The notes: generated from the sequence alone by a model not told the origin. A stretch of 64,000 nucleotides of DNA from UBA1275 sp038124025 (GCA_038124025.1 JAYPBC010000005.1:37906-101905), one strand, 5' to 3'; shown: positions 45,135 to 55,192, counted from the first letter of the stretch. Numbers and translations are program-made.

Positions 45135-45393
45135 AAGGAATATTCAAATGGTTATTAGGCTCGTATTGTCTGAATGACATTGTGTAATTAGTTATTCAGT
45201 TTCGTCTAATATACCAAATGTTGCAATATGAAGGAAACAAGATGGGAATAAGAAGCCTTTGAAATCCTTTGAGCTTTTTTCTAATCATTTACTGGTAGAT
45301 CCTGTAAAATAGATTGGTAATGAAAAATGTAGAGATTTTCAGCCCGGGAATGCTATATTCCAATAAAGTCAACATTCATTTAGTTTAGTTGTT

Positions 45394-47271
45394 ATGCCTA
45401 CTATTGTACCTTTTGATACGCTAACAGATTTATACAAGAATCTTTCTAACAAATATGCCGGTCAAAATAAGGCCGTTTTTCATCATAAATTAGATGCTTC
45501 CATAGGTTATGAACCGGTGTACTGGGATCAGGTCACCGAGGATGTTCAAGCTATTGCGGGATATTTAGTAAGTAAGGGAATAAAAAACGGAGACCCCATT
45601 GGTATACTTAGTGAAAACCGTTACGAGTGGGCGGTAGTCGACTTAGCTATTCAATTAATAGGCGGAATTAATGTTTCATTATATACTACTTTACCTCCGA
45701 ATCAGTGTGAGTATATTTTACAGGATTCGCAGGTGAAAATATTTTTTGTTTCGACAGGGATTCAGCTAAAAAAGGCAGTAGAGGTTTTTGAAAATTGTTC
45801 GGATTTGCAGGAGGTAGTGGCTTTTGAAATGCCCAAAAATAAAAAGCTCATGGAGAACGAGTATGTACGCTTGTTTGATCATGCCATGCGGGAAGGAAAA
45901 AAGCTGTATAAAGAGCATGAAGAAACAATACAGGGTTATGCAAAAAAAGTGAAGCCCGATGATGTTTGTACGTTAATCTACACTTCAGGAACCACAGGTA
46001 AGCCGAAAGGAGCTATGCTCACGCACAATAACATTTGTAGTAATGTTAAGGCAGCTACCCATCATATATATTGGGATGACAAAGATACCTGTTTGTCATT
46101 TTTGCCCTTATGTCATTCTTTTGAACGAACCGCTGGGTACTATGCGATTATTTCCTGTGGCGCTGAAATTTATTATGCGGAGAGTGTGGATACAGTATCC
46201 AGAAACTTGCCAGAGGTACAACCTACCGTGGTAATCTCGGTACCTCGTCTATTTGAGAAAATTTTTAATGTGATTAATAAAAATGTAGAAGAAGGCAGCG
46301 CTGTTAAGCAGAAAATTTTTAAATGGGCGCTAAGCACAGGTCAAAAATATGTGGATGGAAAAAGAGGCTTGGTGTCGGTACAGAAATTACTTGCCGACAA
46401 ACTGGTGTTCGATAAATTAAAAGATAAAACAGGGGGCCGTGTTCGGTTATTTGTTTCTGGTGGCGCCGCTTTACCACCGGATATAGATACCTTTTTCCAA
46501 TGCGCAGGATTACCCATTTTGCAGGGCTATGGTCTTACCGAGACCTCACCGGTTATGACTGCTAATCGTCCAGGAGATTTAAAAGTTGGAATGGTCGGTA
46601 CGGTTATACCTGGTGTAACTGTGGGTATACAAAACTTAGAAACAGGAAAAATTATTGCTCAAATAAGTGGGGAAGAATATCCGACCAATCTTAGCTCAGA
46701 CGCAGGAGAAATATTATGTAAGGGGCCAAACATCATGAAGGGATATTGGCGTAATGAAGAGGCAACTAAAGAGATGATAGACCCGGATGGTTGGCTGCAC
46801 ACGGGTGATGTAGGAAGATTTGTGGATGGATATCTTAAAATCACCGATCGTATAAAACACATGCTTGTGAATGCCGGTGGAAAAAACATCTATCCAGGAC
46901 CCATTGAAGACATGTTTAAGTCAAGTAAGTGGATTGATCAGTTGGTAGTCGTAGGGGAGGCACAAAACTTCATGGCAGCTCTTATTGTGCCGGATTTTGA
47001 AGTGCTTAAAAAAAATGCCGATTCAGAAGGCTTATCGTATGCCGACACCGATGAATTACTAGAACTTGACGAGGTGAAATCAATATACAAAAAAGAAATG
47101 GCTACCTTTTCTAGGAGTCTGGCTTCCCACGAAAAAATCAGGGATTTCCGCCTACTTCCCAATGAATTCACGGTTGATAACGGCGAGATTACCCCAACAA
47201 TGAAGGTGAAACGTCGGGTCATCGCCGAAAAGTACGCTCATTTGATAAGCGATATTTTTAAAGATGACTAG
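45394..47271 (+). CDS. Long-chain fatty-acid-CoA ligase (AMP-dependent synthetase)
   Basis: 625 aa, FadD15-like subgroup. AMP-binding motif 'LIYTSGTTGKPKGAMLTHNN' near residue 195, 'GYGLTETSPVMTANRPGD' near 380, 'GWLHTGDVGRFVDGYLKITD' near 467 and 'KHMLVNAGGKNIYPGPIEDM' near 490 complete the adenylate-forming enzyme core. The long ~100-residue C-terminal part ('EMATFSRSLASHEKIRDFRL', 'GEITPTMKVKRR') is typical of long-chain acyl-CoA synthetases. Activates fatty acids for beta-oxidation or lipid remodelling. Monocistronic, convergent with a small membrane gene. Confidence 0.92.
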   Translation: MPTIVPFDTLTDLYKNLSNKYAGQNKAVFHHKLDASIGYEPVYWDQVTEDVQAIAGYLVSKGIKNGDPIGILSENRYEWAVVDLAIQLIGGINVSLYTTLPPNQCEYILQDSQVKIFFVSTGIQLKKAVEVFENCSDLQEVVAFEMPKNKKLMENEYVRLFDHAMREGKKLYKEHEETIQGYAKKVKPDDVCTLIYTSGTTGKPKGAMLTHNNICSNVKAATHHIYWDDKDTCLSFLPLCHSFERTAGYYAIISCGAEIYYAESVDTVSRNLPEVQPTVVISVPRLFEKIFNVINKNVEEGSAVKQKIFKWALSTGQKYVDGKRGLVSVQKLLADKLVFDKLKDKTGGRVRLFVSGGAALPPDIDTFFQCAGLPILQGYGLTETSPVMTANRPGDLKVGMVGTVIPGVTVGIQNLETGKIIAQISGEEYPTNLSSDAGEILCKGPNIMKGYWRNEEATKEMIDPDGWLHTGDVGRFVDGYLKITDRIKHMLVNAGGKNIYPGPIEDMFKSSKWIDQLVVVGEAQNFMAALIVPDFEVLKKNADSEGLSYADTDELLELDEVKSIYKKEMATFSRSLASHEKIRDFRLLPNEFTVDNGEITPTMKVKRRVIAEKYAHLISDIFKDD

Positions 47272-47286
47272 GGCAAAGTCCCTGTT

Positions 47287-47652
47287 TTAGGCTTTTTTTC
47301 GTGCCGCAATAAAGGATTGTACCGCTCGGATTAAAAAGCCTACACACATAATAAACATCGCTGAGCGGGCTATGGTAGCTAGTGGGCGTTCTACCTCTCC
47401 ACCTCCAATAACTTCTATTAACCCTGGTACGGCCCCTATGGTACCAAATATGCCTAGTAGTGCGAGTCCTGCAGCGGCATGCATCATGTGCTTACGTAAG
47501 GATTCTTTTTTGCCTAACCATCCGAAGAGTACAAACAGAATACCGAAAAAGGATGGAATTAGCGCAGTAACACTTTCCTGACCTGTTCCTAGATAGGATG
47601 CGGCACCTAAAATGATGAGTAATATGCCTAAAGATAAGGTTAAATTTTGCAT
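47287..47652 (-). CDS. Small four-span membrane protein
   Basis: 121 aa from ATG 47652 (MQNLTLSLGILLIILGA). Four hydrophobic segments near 5-20, 28-45, 56-78 and 93-112. Looks like a widespread conserved hypothetical protein of bacteria with no assigned role. An in-frame ATG at 47694 would add 14 polar residues and is less likely. Fifteen bases separate its end from the convergent acyl-CoA ligase. Confidence 0.65.
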   Translation of the reverse strand: MQNLTLSLGILLIILGAASYLGTGQESVTALIPSFFGILFVLFGWLGKKESLRKHMMHAAAGLALLGIFGTIGAVPGLIEVIGGGEVERPLATIARSAMFIMCVGFLIRAVQSFIAARKKA

Positions 47653-47796
47653 GATGTGATAAGTTTTAAAGCTTGGGTTTTCTGGTTGATGCAAACTAAG
47701 CCACGAATAAAGACAAAATTGGTGATATGATATTACGGCCGTCCTACCGGCAATCTTTTTGTCATAGGTACCATGAGCTAAGATAAAAATACAGCT

Positions 47797-48354
47797 TTAA
47801 TCGGTATGTTTTTGAAAATATCCGTCTAAAACAGTTATGCATTCTTCAACGGTACTTACCCAATGAAAGAGCCCCAAATTCGATCTGCGTACATAATCTT
47901 CATCTACGGCGCGCTGGATAAAGTGTTCTAAACCGGAAAAATAGCCGTTAATATCAACCAGAATAATAGGCTTGTTGTGCAAGCCTAATTGTCGCCACGT
48001 TAGTATTTCAAAAAATTCATCAAGTGTGCCAAATCCCCCCGGCAAAACGACGAAGGCATGGGATAATTCCTCCATTTTTGCCTTTCGTGTATGCATATCT
48101 GGGGTTTCGATAAGCTCGGTTAGCCCTGTATGTGCCACCTCCTTAACCTTCAATGCAGTTGGGATTACACCTATAACTTCTCCGTTTTGGCTAAGTGCGG
48201 CCTCGGCTACCCGTCCCATCATACCTATTTTTCCTCCTCCAAAAACAAGCCCCCAAGATCGCTTGGCAATTTCTTTGCCTAGCTGATCGGCAGATTTACC
48301 AAAAACAGGCTGTTGGGAGGTGCGAGATCCACAGTACACACAAATTCTAGTCAT
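47797..48354 (-). CDS. LOG family protein (TIGR00730), cytokinin/nucleotide phosphoribohydrolase-like
   Basis: 185 aa. Starts MTRICVYCGSRTS, has 'LVFGGGKIGMMGRVAEAAL' near 35-53 and the catalytic PGGFGTLDEFFE near 103-114. LOG-type enzymes release the base from nucleoside monophosphates (cytokinin ribotides, or AMP in bacteria). Substrate here is not known. 17 bp downstream of the cysteine desulfurase, probably one transcript. Confidence 0.9.
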   Translation of the reverse strand: MTRICVYCGSRTSQQPVFGKSADQLGKEIAKRSWGLVFGGGKIGMMGRVAEAALSQNGEVIGVIPTALKVKEVAHTGLTELIETPDMHTRKAKMEELSHAFVVLPGGFGTLDEFFEILTWRQLGLHNKPIILVDINGYFSGLEHFIQRAVDEDYVRRSNLGLFHWVSTVEECITVLDGYFQKHTD

Positions 48355-48371
48355 ACATCAAGTGCTTAGAA

Positions 48372-49538
48372 TTAGACCAGGGTAAACATTCTAGATAGTA
48401 CGGACTCTAGTGAGTGAACCAATCGGCTTATGTCTTCTTTGGTAGTATGCTTCCCAAAGCTGATTCGTATGCTAGATTTCGCTTGTTCGGCTTCTCGTCC
48501 TAGGGCTAACAAAACATGTGAGGGTTCAACCGCCCCTGAGGTACAGGCCGAACCATTAGAAACGCAAATACCTTCTATGTCCAAGTTTAATAGCAGCATT
48601 TCACCGTCAATTCCGCGTTTTTCGTCATTATGAAAGCAGATGTTGGTTATGTGATGAACCCCAGGTTTTCCGTTTATCTCCCATTCGCAGGCACGTAAAT
48701 GGGTATTTAGTTCACCAAGGAGATGTTCGTTGAGTGCTTGATAGGCTTTTAGCTGCTGCTCCATGGTACGCGTTGCAATTTCCAAGGCTTTTGCAAACCC
48801 TATGACACCGGGTACATTGGTGGTGCCTCCTCTTCTGCGGCGCTCTTGAGAGCCTCCTGTAAGCCAAGGCATCCAGCGACTTCCATTACGTACATACATC
48901 AGTCCAATTCCTTTTGGCCCATATATTTTATGGGCACTCCCACTTAGAAAATCGACCCCTAATTCCTGAACATTTACGGGTATTTTTCCCAAACTTTGGA
49001 CGGCATCGGTATGGAAAAGAACTCCTTTTTCATGGCAAAGATTCGAAAGTCCATTGAGGTCATTTACAGATCCAATTTCGTTGTTAACATGCATTAGGCT
49101 AACCAAGCAGGTTTTCTCGCTTAAGTGTTGTTCTAGCGTTCCTAACTCAACTATACCGTCGTTATTTAAGGGGACCATTACGGGTTTAAAACCTTTCAAT
49201 TTGGAAAGTTCTATGGGGTGTAAAACGGCATGGTGTTCCCCGTGGGAGGTAATAAGTTCGTTTTTTTCACCAGCAAGAGCCATTACACCCTGAACTACGG
49301 CATTATCACTTTCTGTTCCACCTGAGGTAAATATGATTTCTGAGGGTTCTGCTCCTATTAACTCGGCAATTTGCTCTCGAGCATCTTCTACTATTACCTT
49401 TGCACGTTGCCCGAGATGATGGGCCGAATTTGCGTTTCCATATTCGGTAGTCAGAAATGGGAGCATAGCTTCTAGCACTTCTTTATCCAGAGGTGTAGTT
49501 GCAGCATAATCAAAATAAAGGGTAGAATTTGAACTCAT
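48372..49538 (-). CDS. Cysteine desulfurase (IscS/NifS type)
   Basis: 388 aa PLP enzyme. Schiff-base K204 in SGSAHKIYGPKG; catalytic C332 in SNGSACTSG on the flexible loop, the class I arrangement. 'DYAATTPLDKEVLEAM' opens the protein and 'HTDAVQSLGKIPV' holds the PLP-binding Asp. Takes sulfur from cysteine for Fe-S clusters and thio-modified tRNA, and so could serve MiaB and the Fe-S enzymes SdhB, IlvD and LeuC in this window. No iscU or iscA neighbour, so NifS or IscS cannot be chosen. Confidence 0.9.
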   Translation of the reverse strand: MSSNSTLYFDYAATTPLDKEVLEAMLPFLTTEYGNANSAHHLGQRAKVIVEDAREQIAELIGAEPSEIIFTSGGTESDNAVVQGVMALAGEKNELITSHGEHHAVLHPIELSKLKGFKPVMVPLNNDGIVELGTLEQHLSEKTCLVSLMHVNNEIGSVNDLNGLSNLCHEKGVLFHTDAVQSLGKIPVNVQELGVDFLSGSAHKIYGPKGIGLMYVRNGSRWMPWLTGGSQERRRRGGTTNVPGVIGFAKALEIATRTMEQQLKAYQALNEHLLGELNTHLRACEWEINGKPGVHHITNICFHNDEKRGIDGEMLLLNLDIEGICVSNGSACTSGAVEPSHVLLALGREAEQAKSSIRISFGKHTTKEDISRLVHSLESVLSRMFTLV

Positions 49539-49817
49539 ATCAATTGCGCTAGCCTATTGTGAATTTGAACAACCATACAGGCTGTGCGGGTTAATATATA
49601 ATAAATTAGGGAAATCAATTAAAGGTAAATACCGCAAAACCTAGCTCATCTTTACCAAAGCTAAGTATAGGAAAAGTTTTAAATGGTTATAGGGTTGCGT
49701 AAATTGACAATCTATTTAGCAATAACTAGTTAATACCAATAATTAGGGTAGGAGAAATCTAGAGCCTACCGAAATTTTGGTCTATCATTCATCATATATA
49801 GTTATTAAAGGTTAGAA

Positions 49818-51011
49818 ATGGCAAAGAAAACGCTACATGATATTGACATAAAGGGTAAAACAGTGCTAATGCGGGTCGATTTTAACGTACCCATTATTGA
49901 TGGCACCATCACAGATGATAACCGAGTGGTTCAAGCACTTCCCTCTATTACATATATTGTAGACCAAGGAGCGAAGCTTGTGTTGACCTCTCACCTGGGC
50001 AGGCCAAAAGGGAAGCCAAACCCGGAATTTTCTTTAGAGCCAGTTTCTCAACATCTAGCAGGCTTAGTGAGTGCGCCGGTACATTTTGCTAGTGACTGTG
50101 TTGGGGAGGCTGCTGAAAAAGCAATTTCTGATGCGACGGCGGGTGAAATTGTGGTGCTCGAGAACGTTCGATTCCATACAGGAGAAACTGAAAATGATCC
50201 ACAATTTGCCCAACAACTTGCAGCCCATGCCGATATTTTTGTGAACGACGCCTTCGGTTCGTCCCATCGAGCCCATGCATCCGTCGCAGGGGTAACTGCC
50301 TACATGAACGAATCGGTTTCAGGATTTTTGTTAGAAAAAGAGATCACCTATCTAAGTGACAGTGTGAATGATCCTAAGCGACCATTTGTGGCAATTTTAG
50401 GTGGGGCAAAGGTGTCGGACAAAATACCTGTTATCCAGCGATTATTGACGAAAGTAGATACCATCATTATCGGTGGTGGGATGGCTTATACTTTCCTTGC
50501 TACCAAAGGATACTCGGTAGGAAACTCCCTTTTGGAAGAAGATAAAATACCGATGGCACAATCATTAATGAATCAGGCACTCGAGGCAGGAGTTAATTTA
50601 ATGTTACCGGTTGATTTGGTTATTGCCGATGATTTTTCAAATGATGCGAATAGAAAAGTGGTGGCTTCAGATGGAATTTTAGATAATTGGGAGTCACTGG
50701 ATATAGGGCCTGAAACCATTTCATTATTTGCTGCTGCAATCACCCAGGCAAAAACCGTACTTTGGAATGGGCCTATGGGGGTATTTGAAATGCCTAATTT
50801 TGCCATAGGTACTCAATCTATAGCCAAGGCCCTAGTTTCAGCAACCGAGCATGGTGCTACCACCATTATTGGGGGAGGAGACTCTGCATCGGCAATAAAG
50901 CAGGCTGGCTTGAGTGATCAAGTATCTCATGTTTCTACAGGTGGAGGCGCTAGTTTAGAGTATTTAGAGGGAAAAGAGTTACCAGGGCTTTCTCATCTAA
51001 GCGATAAATAA
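49818..51011 (+). CDS. pgk: Phosphoglycerate kinase
   Basis: 397 aa. N-terminal 'VLMRVDFNVPIIDGTITDDN' (3PG-binding) and 'LTSHLGRPKGKPNPEFSLEP'; 'ILGGAKVSDKIPVIQRLLTK' near 195-214 and 'GGGDSASAIKQAGLSDQVSH' near 350 for nucleotide binding. ATP-forming step of glycolysis. Monocistronic. A GGTAGG/CCTACC inverted repeat lies about 48 bp upstream (49747-49770), of unknown meaning. Confidence 0.97.
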   Translation: MAKKTLHDIDIKGKTVLMRVDFNVPIIDGTITDDNRVVQALPSITYIVDQGAKLVLTSHLGRPKGKPNPEFSLEPVSQHLAGLVSAPVHFASDCVGEAAEKAISDATAGEIVVLENVRFHTGETENDPQFAQQLAAHADIFVNDAFGSSHRAHASVAGVTAYMNESVSGFLLEKEITYLSDSVNDPKRPFVAILGGAKVSDKIPVIQRLLTKVDTIIIGGGMAYTFLATKGYSVGNSLLEEDKIPMAQSLMNQALEAGVNLMLPVDLVIADDFSNDANRKVVASDGILDNWESLDIGPETISLFAAAITQAKTVLWNGPMGVFEMPNFAIGTQSIAKALVSATEHGATTIIGGGDSASAIKQAGLSDQVSHVSTGGGASLEYLEGKELPGLSHLSDK

Positions 51012-51177
51012 TACATTGTCTTAAGATATTTCGCTGGACGAAGATTTTAGCATTGGTTTATTACCGGCAGTTTAGGTTTATAAAAATAACGATTTATAGT
51101 ACACAGCCTTTAGGTTTTAGGGCTTAATGGTTTTTGTTCAATGGATATGAGCAAGTAAATGAGATAGTGGAGCATAC

Positions 51178-52203
51178 ATGAGTCAAAGTAGAAAGGAGTT
51201 TTTAAAAACAGGCATAGCTGGATTGGCTGGTATTGGTGCATTCAGGGCAACTGAGGTAGCTGCAAATAAGGATAACTTGGCGGGGAACGGCATAATTCAA
51301 AAGAACACTGACCAAGTTAGTCCTACAAAACCAGTAGTAATTTCGACTTGGATTCATGGTATTAAAGCAAATGAAGAAGCTTGGAGTGTACTAGGAAAAG
51401 GAGGCAGCTCTTTAGATGCAGTAGAATTAGGCGTCAAAACTGCTGAAGCGGACCCCGAGAATCAATCGGTAGGACTGGGTGGTTTTCCTGATCGTGAAGG
51501 GCGTGTCACCTTGGATGCCTGCATCATGAACCATGAACAGCAGTGTGGTTCAGTAGCATTCTTAGAACATATTGTACATCCTATATCGGTGGCTAGAAAA
51601 GTGATGGAGGAAACACCTCATGTTATGCTGGTGGGAAAAGGGGCATTACAATTTGCTGAACAACAGGGTTTTAAACGTGAAAACTTACTCACTGAAGCCT
51701 CTGAAAAAGCCTGGCGAAAGTGGCTAGAAGATTCTAAGTACGCACCGGTGATCAATGTGGAAAATCATGACACCATCGGAATGCTAGCTTTAGATGAACT
51801 CGGTAATTTGTCCGGTGCCTGCACCACAAGTGGCGCTGCCTATAAAATGCATGGCCGTGTAGGGGATTCCCCCATAATTGGCGCAGGTTTGTACTTGGAT
51901 AATGAGATAGGGGGTGCGGTAGCTACTGGACTTGGAGAAGCAGTCATTCGATCTGCTGGAGCCTCGGTAGCTGTGGAGTTGATGCGCCAAGGGTACACTC
52001 CTCAGCAGGCATGTGAGGAAGTCATCGCTCGAATAATATCAAAGGAAAAAGACCCTAAATCGCTGCAGGTGGGTGTTATAGCTCTAAACAAGCAAGGAGA
52101 AGTAGGTGGGAGTGCTATTCATCCAGGATTTAATTATGCTTTATTATCAAAAGTACATGAAAATGGGATGCTCGACGCACCACATTTGTTTAACGTAGAC
52201 TAG
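51178..52203 (+). CDS. N4-(beta-N-acetylglucosaminyl)-L-asparaginase family (Ntn hydrolase), exported
   Basis: 341 aa. N-terminal 'SRKEFLKTGIAGLAGIGAF' resembles a Tat signal with RK in place of RR. Asparaginase-2 family order: 'STWIHGIKANEEAW', 'AVELGVKTAEADPENQSVGL', then the autocleavage site HDTIGMLALD with nucleophile T199, and 'GACTTSGAAYKMHGRVGDSP' for the substrate. Self-cleaves before Thr to give alpha and beta chains, then removes Asn from N-linked glycans or related amides. Probably scavenges glycopeptides in the periplasm, by inference from the signal. Monocistronic. Confidence 0.9.
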   Translation: MSQSRKEFLKTGIAGLAGIGAFRATEVAANKDNLAGNGIIQKNTDQVSPTKPVVISTWIHGIKANEEAWSVLGKGGSSLDAVELGVKTAEADPENQSVGLGGFPDREGRVTLDACIMNHEQQCGSVAFLEHIVHPISVARKVMEETPHVMLVGKGALQFAEQQGFKRENLLTEASEKAWRKWLEDSKYAPVINVENHDTIGMLALDELGNLSGACTTSGAAYKMHGRVGDSPIIGAGLYLDNEIGGAVATGLGEAVIRSAGASVAVELMRQGYTPQQACEEVIARIISKEKDPKSLQVGVIALNKQGEVGGSAIHPGFNYALLSKVHENGMLDAPHLFNVD

Positions 52204-52211
52204 ATATCAGG

Positions 52212-52244
52212 TACCAATTACTCACTAAAAATATATAATTGGTA
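52212..52244 (+). terminator. Hairpin after the glycosylasparaginase gene
   Basis: TACCAATTA and TAATTGGTA form a perfect 9-bp stem with a 15-base A/T-rich loop, starting nine bases after the stop codon. There is no following T-run. A second imperfect hairpin (GGTAAG with CTTACC) follows at about 52241-52271, before ssb. Confidence 0.35.
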
Positions 52245-52301
52245 AGGAATGATTGACCTAAGGGTCTTACCTTATACCAATATCAAATAAAACAGAATCA
52301 T

Positions 52302-52769
52302 ATGAGTTCATTAAATAAAGTTATGTTGATTGGGCGATTGGGACAGGATCCCGAAGTCCGATATACACAGTCAAATACAGCAGTAGCCACCCTTAACCTA
52401 GCGACCAACGAACGCTACCGTGATAGTAATGGCGAATACCAAGATAAAACGGAGTGGCACCGAGTCGTGGCATGGGGAAGAACGGCCGAAGTTTGCCAAC
52501 AATATCTATCAAAAGGTTCTATGATTTATGTTGAAGGCCCTTTGCAAACTCGAGAGTGGGAAGATAAACAAGGTCAAAAACGCTACACCACTGAGGTTAA
52601 GGCCTTACAGATGACTATGTTAGATACCCGAGGAGGAAATGATGGTAGTATGTCGGGAATGCCATCAGCTCCTAATTCAAACAATGCTCAAAGCAGTGGT
52701 GCTAGTGCGAGTCAGGGAGTTAATAAAACCGTCAATTTAGACGATATCGATGACGATTTACCTTTCTAA
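52302..52769 (+). CDS. ssb: Single-stranded DNA-binding protein
   Basis: 155 aa. OB fold at about 1-110 ('LNKVMLIGRLGQDPEVRYTQ', 'TEWHRVVAWGRTAEVCQQYL'), a Ser/Asn/Gly-rich linker, and the acidic tip DDIDDDLPF that recruits repair and replication proteins such as RecQ-type helicases. Seven bases before the GldE-like gene, a linkage known from Flavobacteria and relatives. Confidence 0.97.
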   Translation: MSSLNKVMLIGRLGQDPEVRYTQSNTAVATLNLATNERYRDSNGEYQDKTEWHRVVAWGRTAEVCQQYLSKGSMIYVEGPLQTREWEDKQGQKRYTTEVKALQMTMLDTRGGNDGSMSGMPSAPNSNNAQSSGASASQGVNKTVNLDDIDDDLPF

Positions 52770-52776
52770 TTGGTTG

Positions 52777-54093
52777 ATGTATGTTGGATGGATTCAGGGT
52801 GGTGAGTTTGAATTAACCACCTTGTCTATCCAATTAGCCATCATGTTCCTTGGATTGGTGTTTTCAGCCGTTTTCTCAGGGTCTGAGGTAGCTTTTTTTT
52901 CTCTTGTAAATAAGCAAGATTTACTCGGAAAGGAAGAAGCATTCTCCCAGATTGACAGAAGAGTGGTAAGCATGCTTGATCAACCAAGAAGGCTGCTCGC
53001 TACCGTACTCATTGGTAATACTTTTGCCAATATTATAGCCTCAGTTATGGCAGCGGTGATAACGGGTTCACTAATGGGCTTTACGGCAGTACCCGAATTT
53101 TTGGTGTACACTATTGAAGTGATTGTGCTTACCTTTGTGATATTGATTCTGAGTGAAATCACCCCAAAGGTCATATCTATTAACAATCCGCTTCGCATAT
53201 CAAGAAAGTTAAGTGGATTTATTTACTTCTATTTTATTTTACTTAAGCCCTTAGCTAAGTTAATTGCCGAGAGTACCATTAATTTGGAACGAGTCTTACC
53301 TAAGAGTACCAAATCATTTAGTTCAGATGACATTAAAATGATGGCTGAAGTTAGTGAGCAAGAAGGGTCTATTAAAGAAGATGAGCGGGAAATTATTGAA
53401 AATGTAATCGAATTTGGAAACATAATTGTTCGTGAAATAATGACGTCAAGAGTCAATATAATAGGTGTTTCTGTAGAGGATTCACTCTCGGACGTACTCG
53501 CTAGAATACGCGAGCACAGCCTTTCTAGAATGCCACTATATGAAAATGATTTAGATTCCATTCATGGCGTCATCTATGCCAAGGATATTCTACCATTTAT
53601 AGACTCAGAGGGTGATGATCAAGCCATAAACTGGAAGACTATTTCGCGAAAAGCATTATTCATACCGGTAACCAAGAAGTTGGATGACCTACTTCGAGAT
53701 TTTCAGCAAGAGAAAACTCACATGGCTATAGTGGTGGACGAATATGGGGGAACCGAAGGTGTAATAACCATGGATGACATCTTAGAGGAGTTAGTCGGTG
53801 AGATGGTGGACGAGGGAGACGAAGAAGAAAGGCTATATAAAAGATTTAAAAATGGAGTATATGTCTTTGAAGCTCATATCGACCTGGATGATATGGAGGA
53901 CATATTAGAACGGGATCTTACTTCTGAGAAAGACGATTTTGAAACACTAGGTGGGCTTATCTATAGTATTACTGAAAATTTACCAATGGTAGGTGAGCGA
54001 GTAATTTATAAGGATATCGAACTCACCGTCCACTCAGTCCAAAAAAATAGGATTAAAAAAGTTCGGGTCAAGTTACTACCCGCTTCAAGCTAG
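52777..54093 (+). CDS. GldE-like hemolysin/CNNM-CBS membrane protein
   Basis: 438 aa from ATG 52777 (MYVGWIQGGEFELTTLS). N-terminal DUF21/CNNM domain with three or four spans ('FSAVFSGSEVAFFSLVNKQD', 'VLILSEITPKVISINNPLRI'), two CBS domains (about 205-335), and a C-terminal CorC_HlyC domain ('GVYVFEAHIDLDDMEDILER'). Family members act in Mg2+ transport; GldE supports gliding in Flavobacterium, next to ssb as here. I do not assign gldE because no other gld gene is seen. ATG 52750 would overlap ssb by 20 bp and is less likely. Confidence 0.85.
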   Translation: MYVGWIQGGEFELTTLSIQLAIMFLGLVFSAVFSGSEVAFFSLVNKQDLLGKEEAFSQIDRRVVSMLDQPRRLLATVLIGNTFANIIASVMAAVITGSLMGFTAVPEFLVYTIEVIVLTFVILILSEITPKVISINNPLRISRKLSGFIYFYFILLKPLAKLIAESTINLERVLPKSTKSFSSDDIKMMAEVSEQEGSIKEDEREIIENVIEFGNIIVREIMTSRVNIIGVSVEDSLSDVLARIREHSLSRMPLYENDLDSIHGVIYAKDILPFIDSEGDDQAINWKTISRKALFIPVTKKLDDLLRDFQQEKTHMAIVVDEYGGTEGVITMDDILEELVGEMVDEGDEEERLYKRFKNGVYVFEAHIDLDDMEDILERDLTSEKDDFETLGGLIYSITENLPMVGERVIYKDIELTVHSVQKNRIKKVRVKLLPASS

Positions 54094-54099
54094 TTTCTT

Positions 54100-55137
54100 A
54101 TGGTAGTTACGATTGAGAAACAGGTAGAATTATCATCCCATACCACCATGGGGGTATCCGCGACGGCTCGATATGTTGCCCGGATTGGCAGTGTGGAGGC
54201 CTTGGTTGAAGCACTCAATTGGGCTAAAAAAAATGAGGTGGCTGTTCTAGTGCTAGGAGGTGGGTCTAATGTACTTCTGCCTACGTATTATGAAGGCTTA
54301 GTCCTGCTTATTGAGCTTCATAGAAGAGAGATTATCGAGGAGGATGAGGATACGATAGACCTGCTAATAGGCGCCGGTGAGAATTGGCACGATTTGGTTA
54401 GATGGACGGTAGAAAATGGGTGGATGGGACTAGAAAATCTAGCACTTATACCGGGTAGTGTTGGCGCAGCGCCTATTCAGAATATAGGGGCTTATGGTGT
54501 CGAAGTTGAAGAGTACATTGCCAAAGTACAATACATTCACACTGAAAGCATGGAACTTTGTTGGATAGATAGAAGTCAGTGTGATTTTAGTTACAGAAAT
54601 AGCATTTTTAAAAAAGAACTCAAAGCTAAGGCCGTCATTACAGGTGTACACTTTAGGCTGCCCAAAAAGGCTGACACTAAAGCTGATTATGAATCCTTAC
54701 GACACTTTTTGAACCAACAGGGAATCCAAAAACCTAGCCAAAAACAGATTTTTGATGCGGTTATTCAGGTGCGTCAGTCACGACTTCCTGATACGCAAGT
54801 ACTTGGGAGTTGTGGGAGCTTCTTTAAGAATCCTTTTGTTCCCAACGAGCAGGTTCAGAATTTAAAATCTCGCTTTCCCGACATAAAAACCTATCCTATG
54901 GAGGGTGGTTATTCCAAGGTGGCAGCGGGTTGGCTTATAGATAAAGCGGTGGGAAAAGGGTTTAGAACTGGTCAAATAGGCACCTATGAACAACAGGCCT
55001 TAGTCATTGTGCATTATGGAGGGGCAGATGGAGATGCTGTTCGGGAATTTGCCAGCTTCGTTCGTTCTAAGGTAGTAGAAATGTTTGGAATCTCTTTGGA
55101 AGTTGAAGTGCAAATAATTTCAGCAACTAAGGGATAG
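54100..55137 (+). CDS. murB: UDP-N-acetylmuramate dehydrogenase, type I
   Basis: 345 aa FAD enzyme reducing UDP-GlcNAc-enolpyruvate to UDP-MurNAc. 'VLVLGGGSNVLLPTYYEGLV' near 48-67 and 'ENLALIPGSVGAAPIQNIGA' near 110-130 form the FAD site; 'SCGSFFKNPFV' near 240 holds the catalytic Ser (SFFKNP). 'DFSYRNSIFKKEL' is the Tyr loop of type I (E. coli-like) MurB. Six bases after the GldE-like gene, so ssb-gldE-murB is one transcript, closed by a strong hairpin. Confidence 0.95.
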   Translation: MVVTIEKQVELSSHTTMGVSATARYVARIGSVEALVEALNWAKKNEVAVLVLGGGSNVLLPTYYEGLVLLIELHRREIIEEDEDTIDLLIGAGENWHDLVRWTVENGWMGLENLALIPGSVGAAPIQNIGAYGVEVEEYIAKVQYIHTESMELCWIDRSQCDFSYRNSIFKKELKAKAVITGVHFRLPKKADTKADYESLRHFLNQQGIQKPSQKQIFDAVIQVRQSRLPDTQVLGSCGSFFKNPFVPNEQVQNLKSRFPDIKTYPMEGGYSKVAAGWLIDKAVGKGFRTGQIGTYEQQALVIVHYGGADGDAVREFASFVRSKVVEMFGISLEVEVQIISATKG

Positions 55138-55160
55138 AAAAAGATTAGGTATTTTTTTAA

Positions 55161-55192
55161 AAAAGTGAGAGGCAATCAAGCCTCTCACTTTT
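55161..55192. terminator. Strong bidirectional hairpin after murB
   Basis: AAAAGTGAGAGGC and GCCTCTCACTTTT form a perfect 13-bp stem with a 6-base loop, between murB and the convergent porin gene. T/A runs flank both sides, so it can stop transcription from either direction. Confidence 0.85.

Noticed and set aside
47272..47289. AGGG/CCCT hairpin between the convergent acyl-CoA ligase and small membrane gene.
   Set aside because: Stem of only four pairs; too weak to call.
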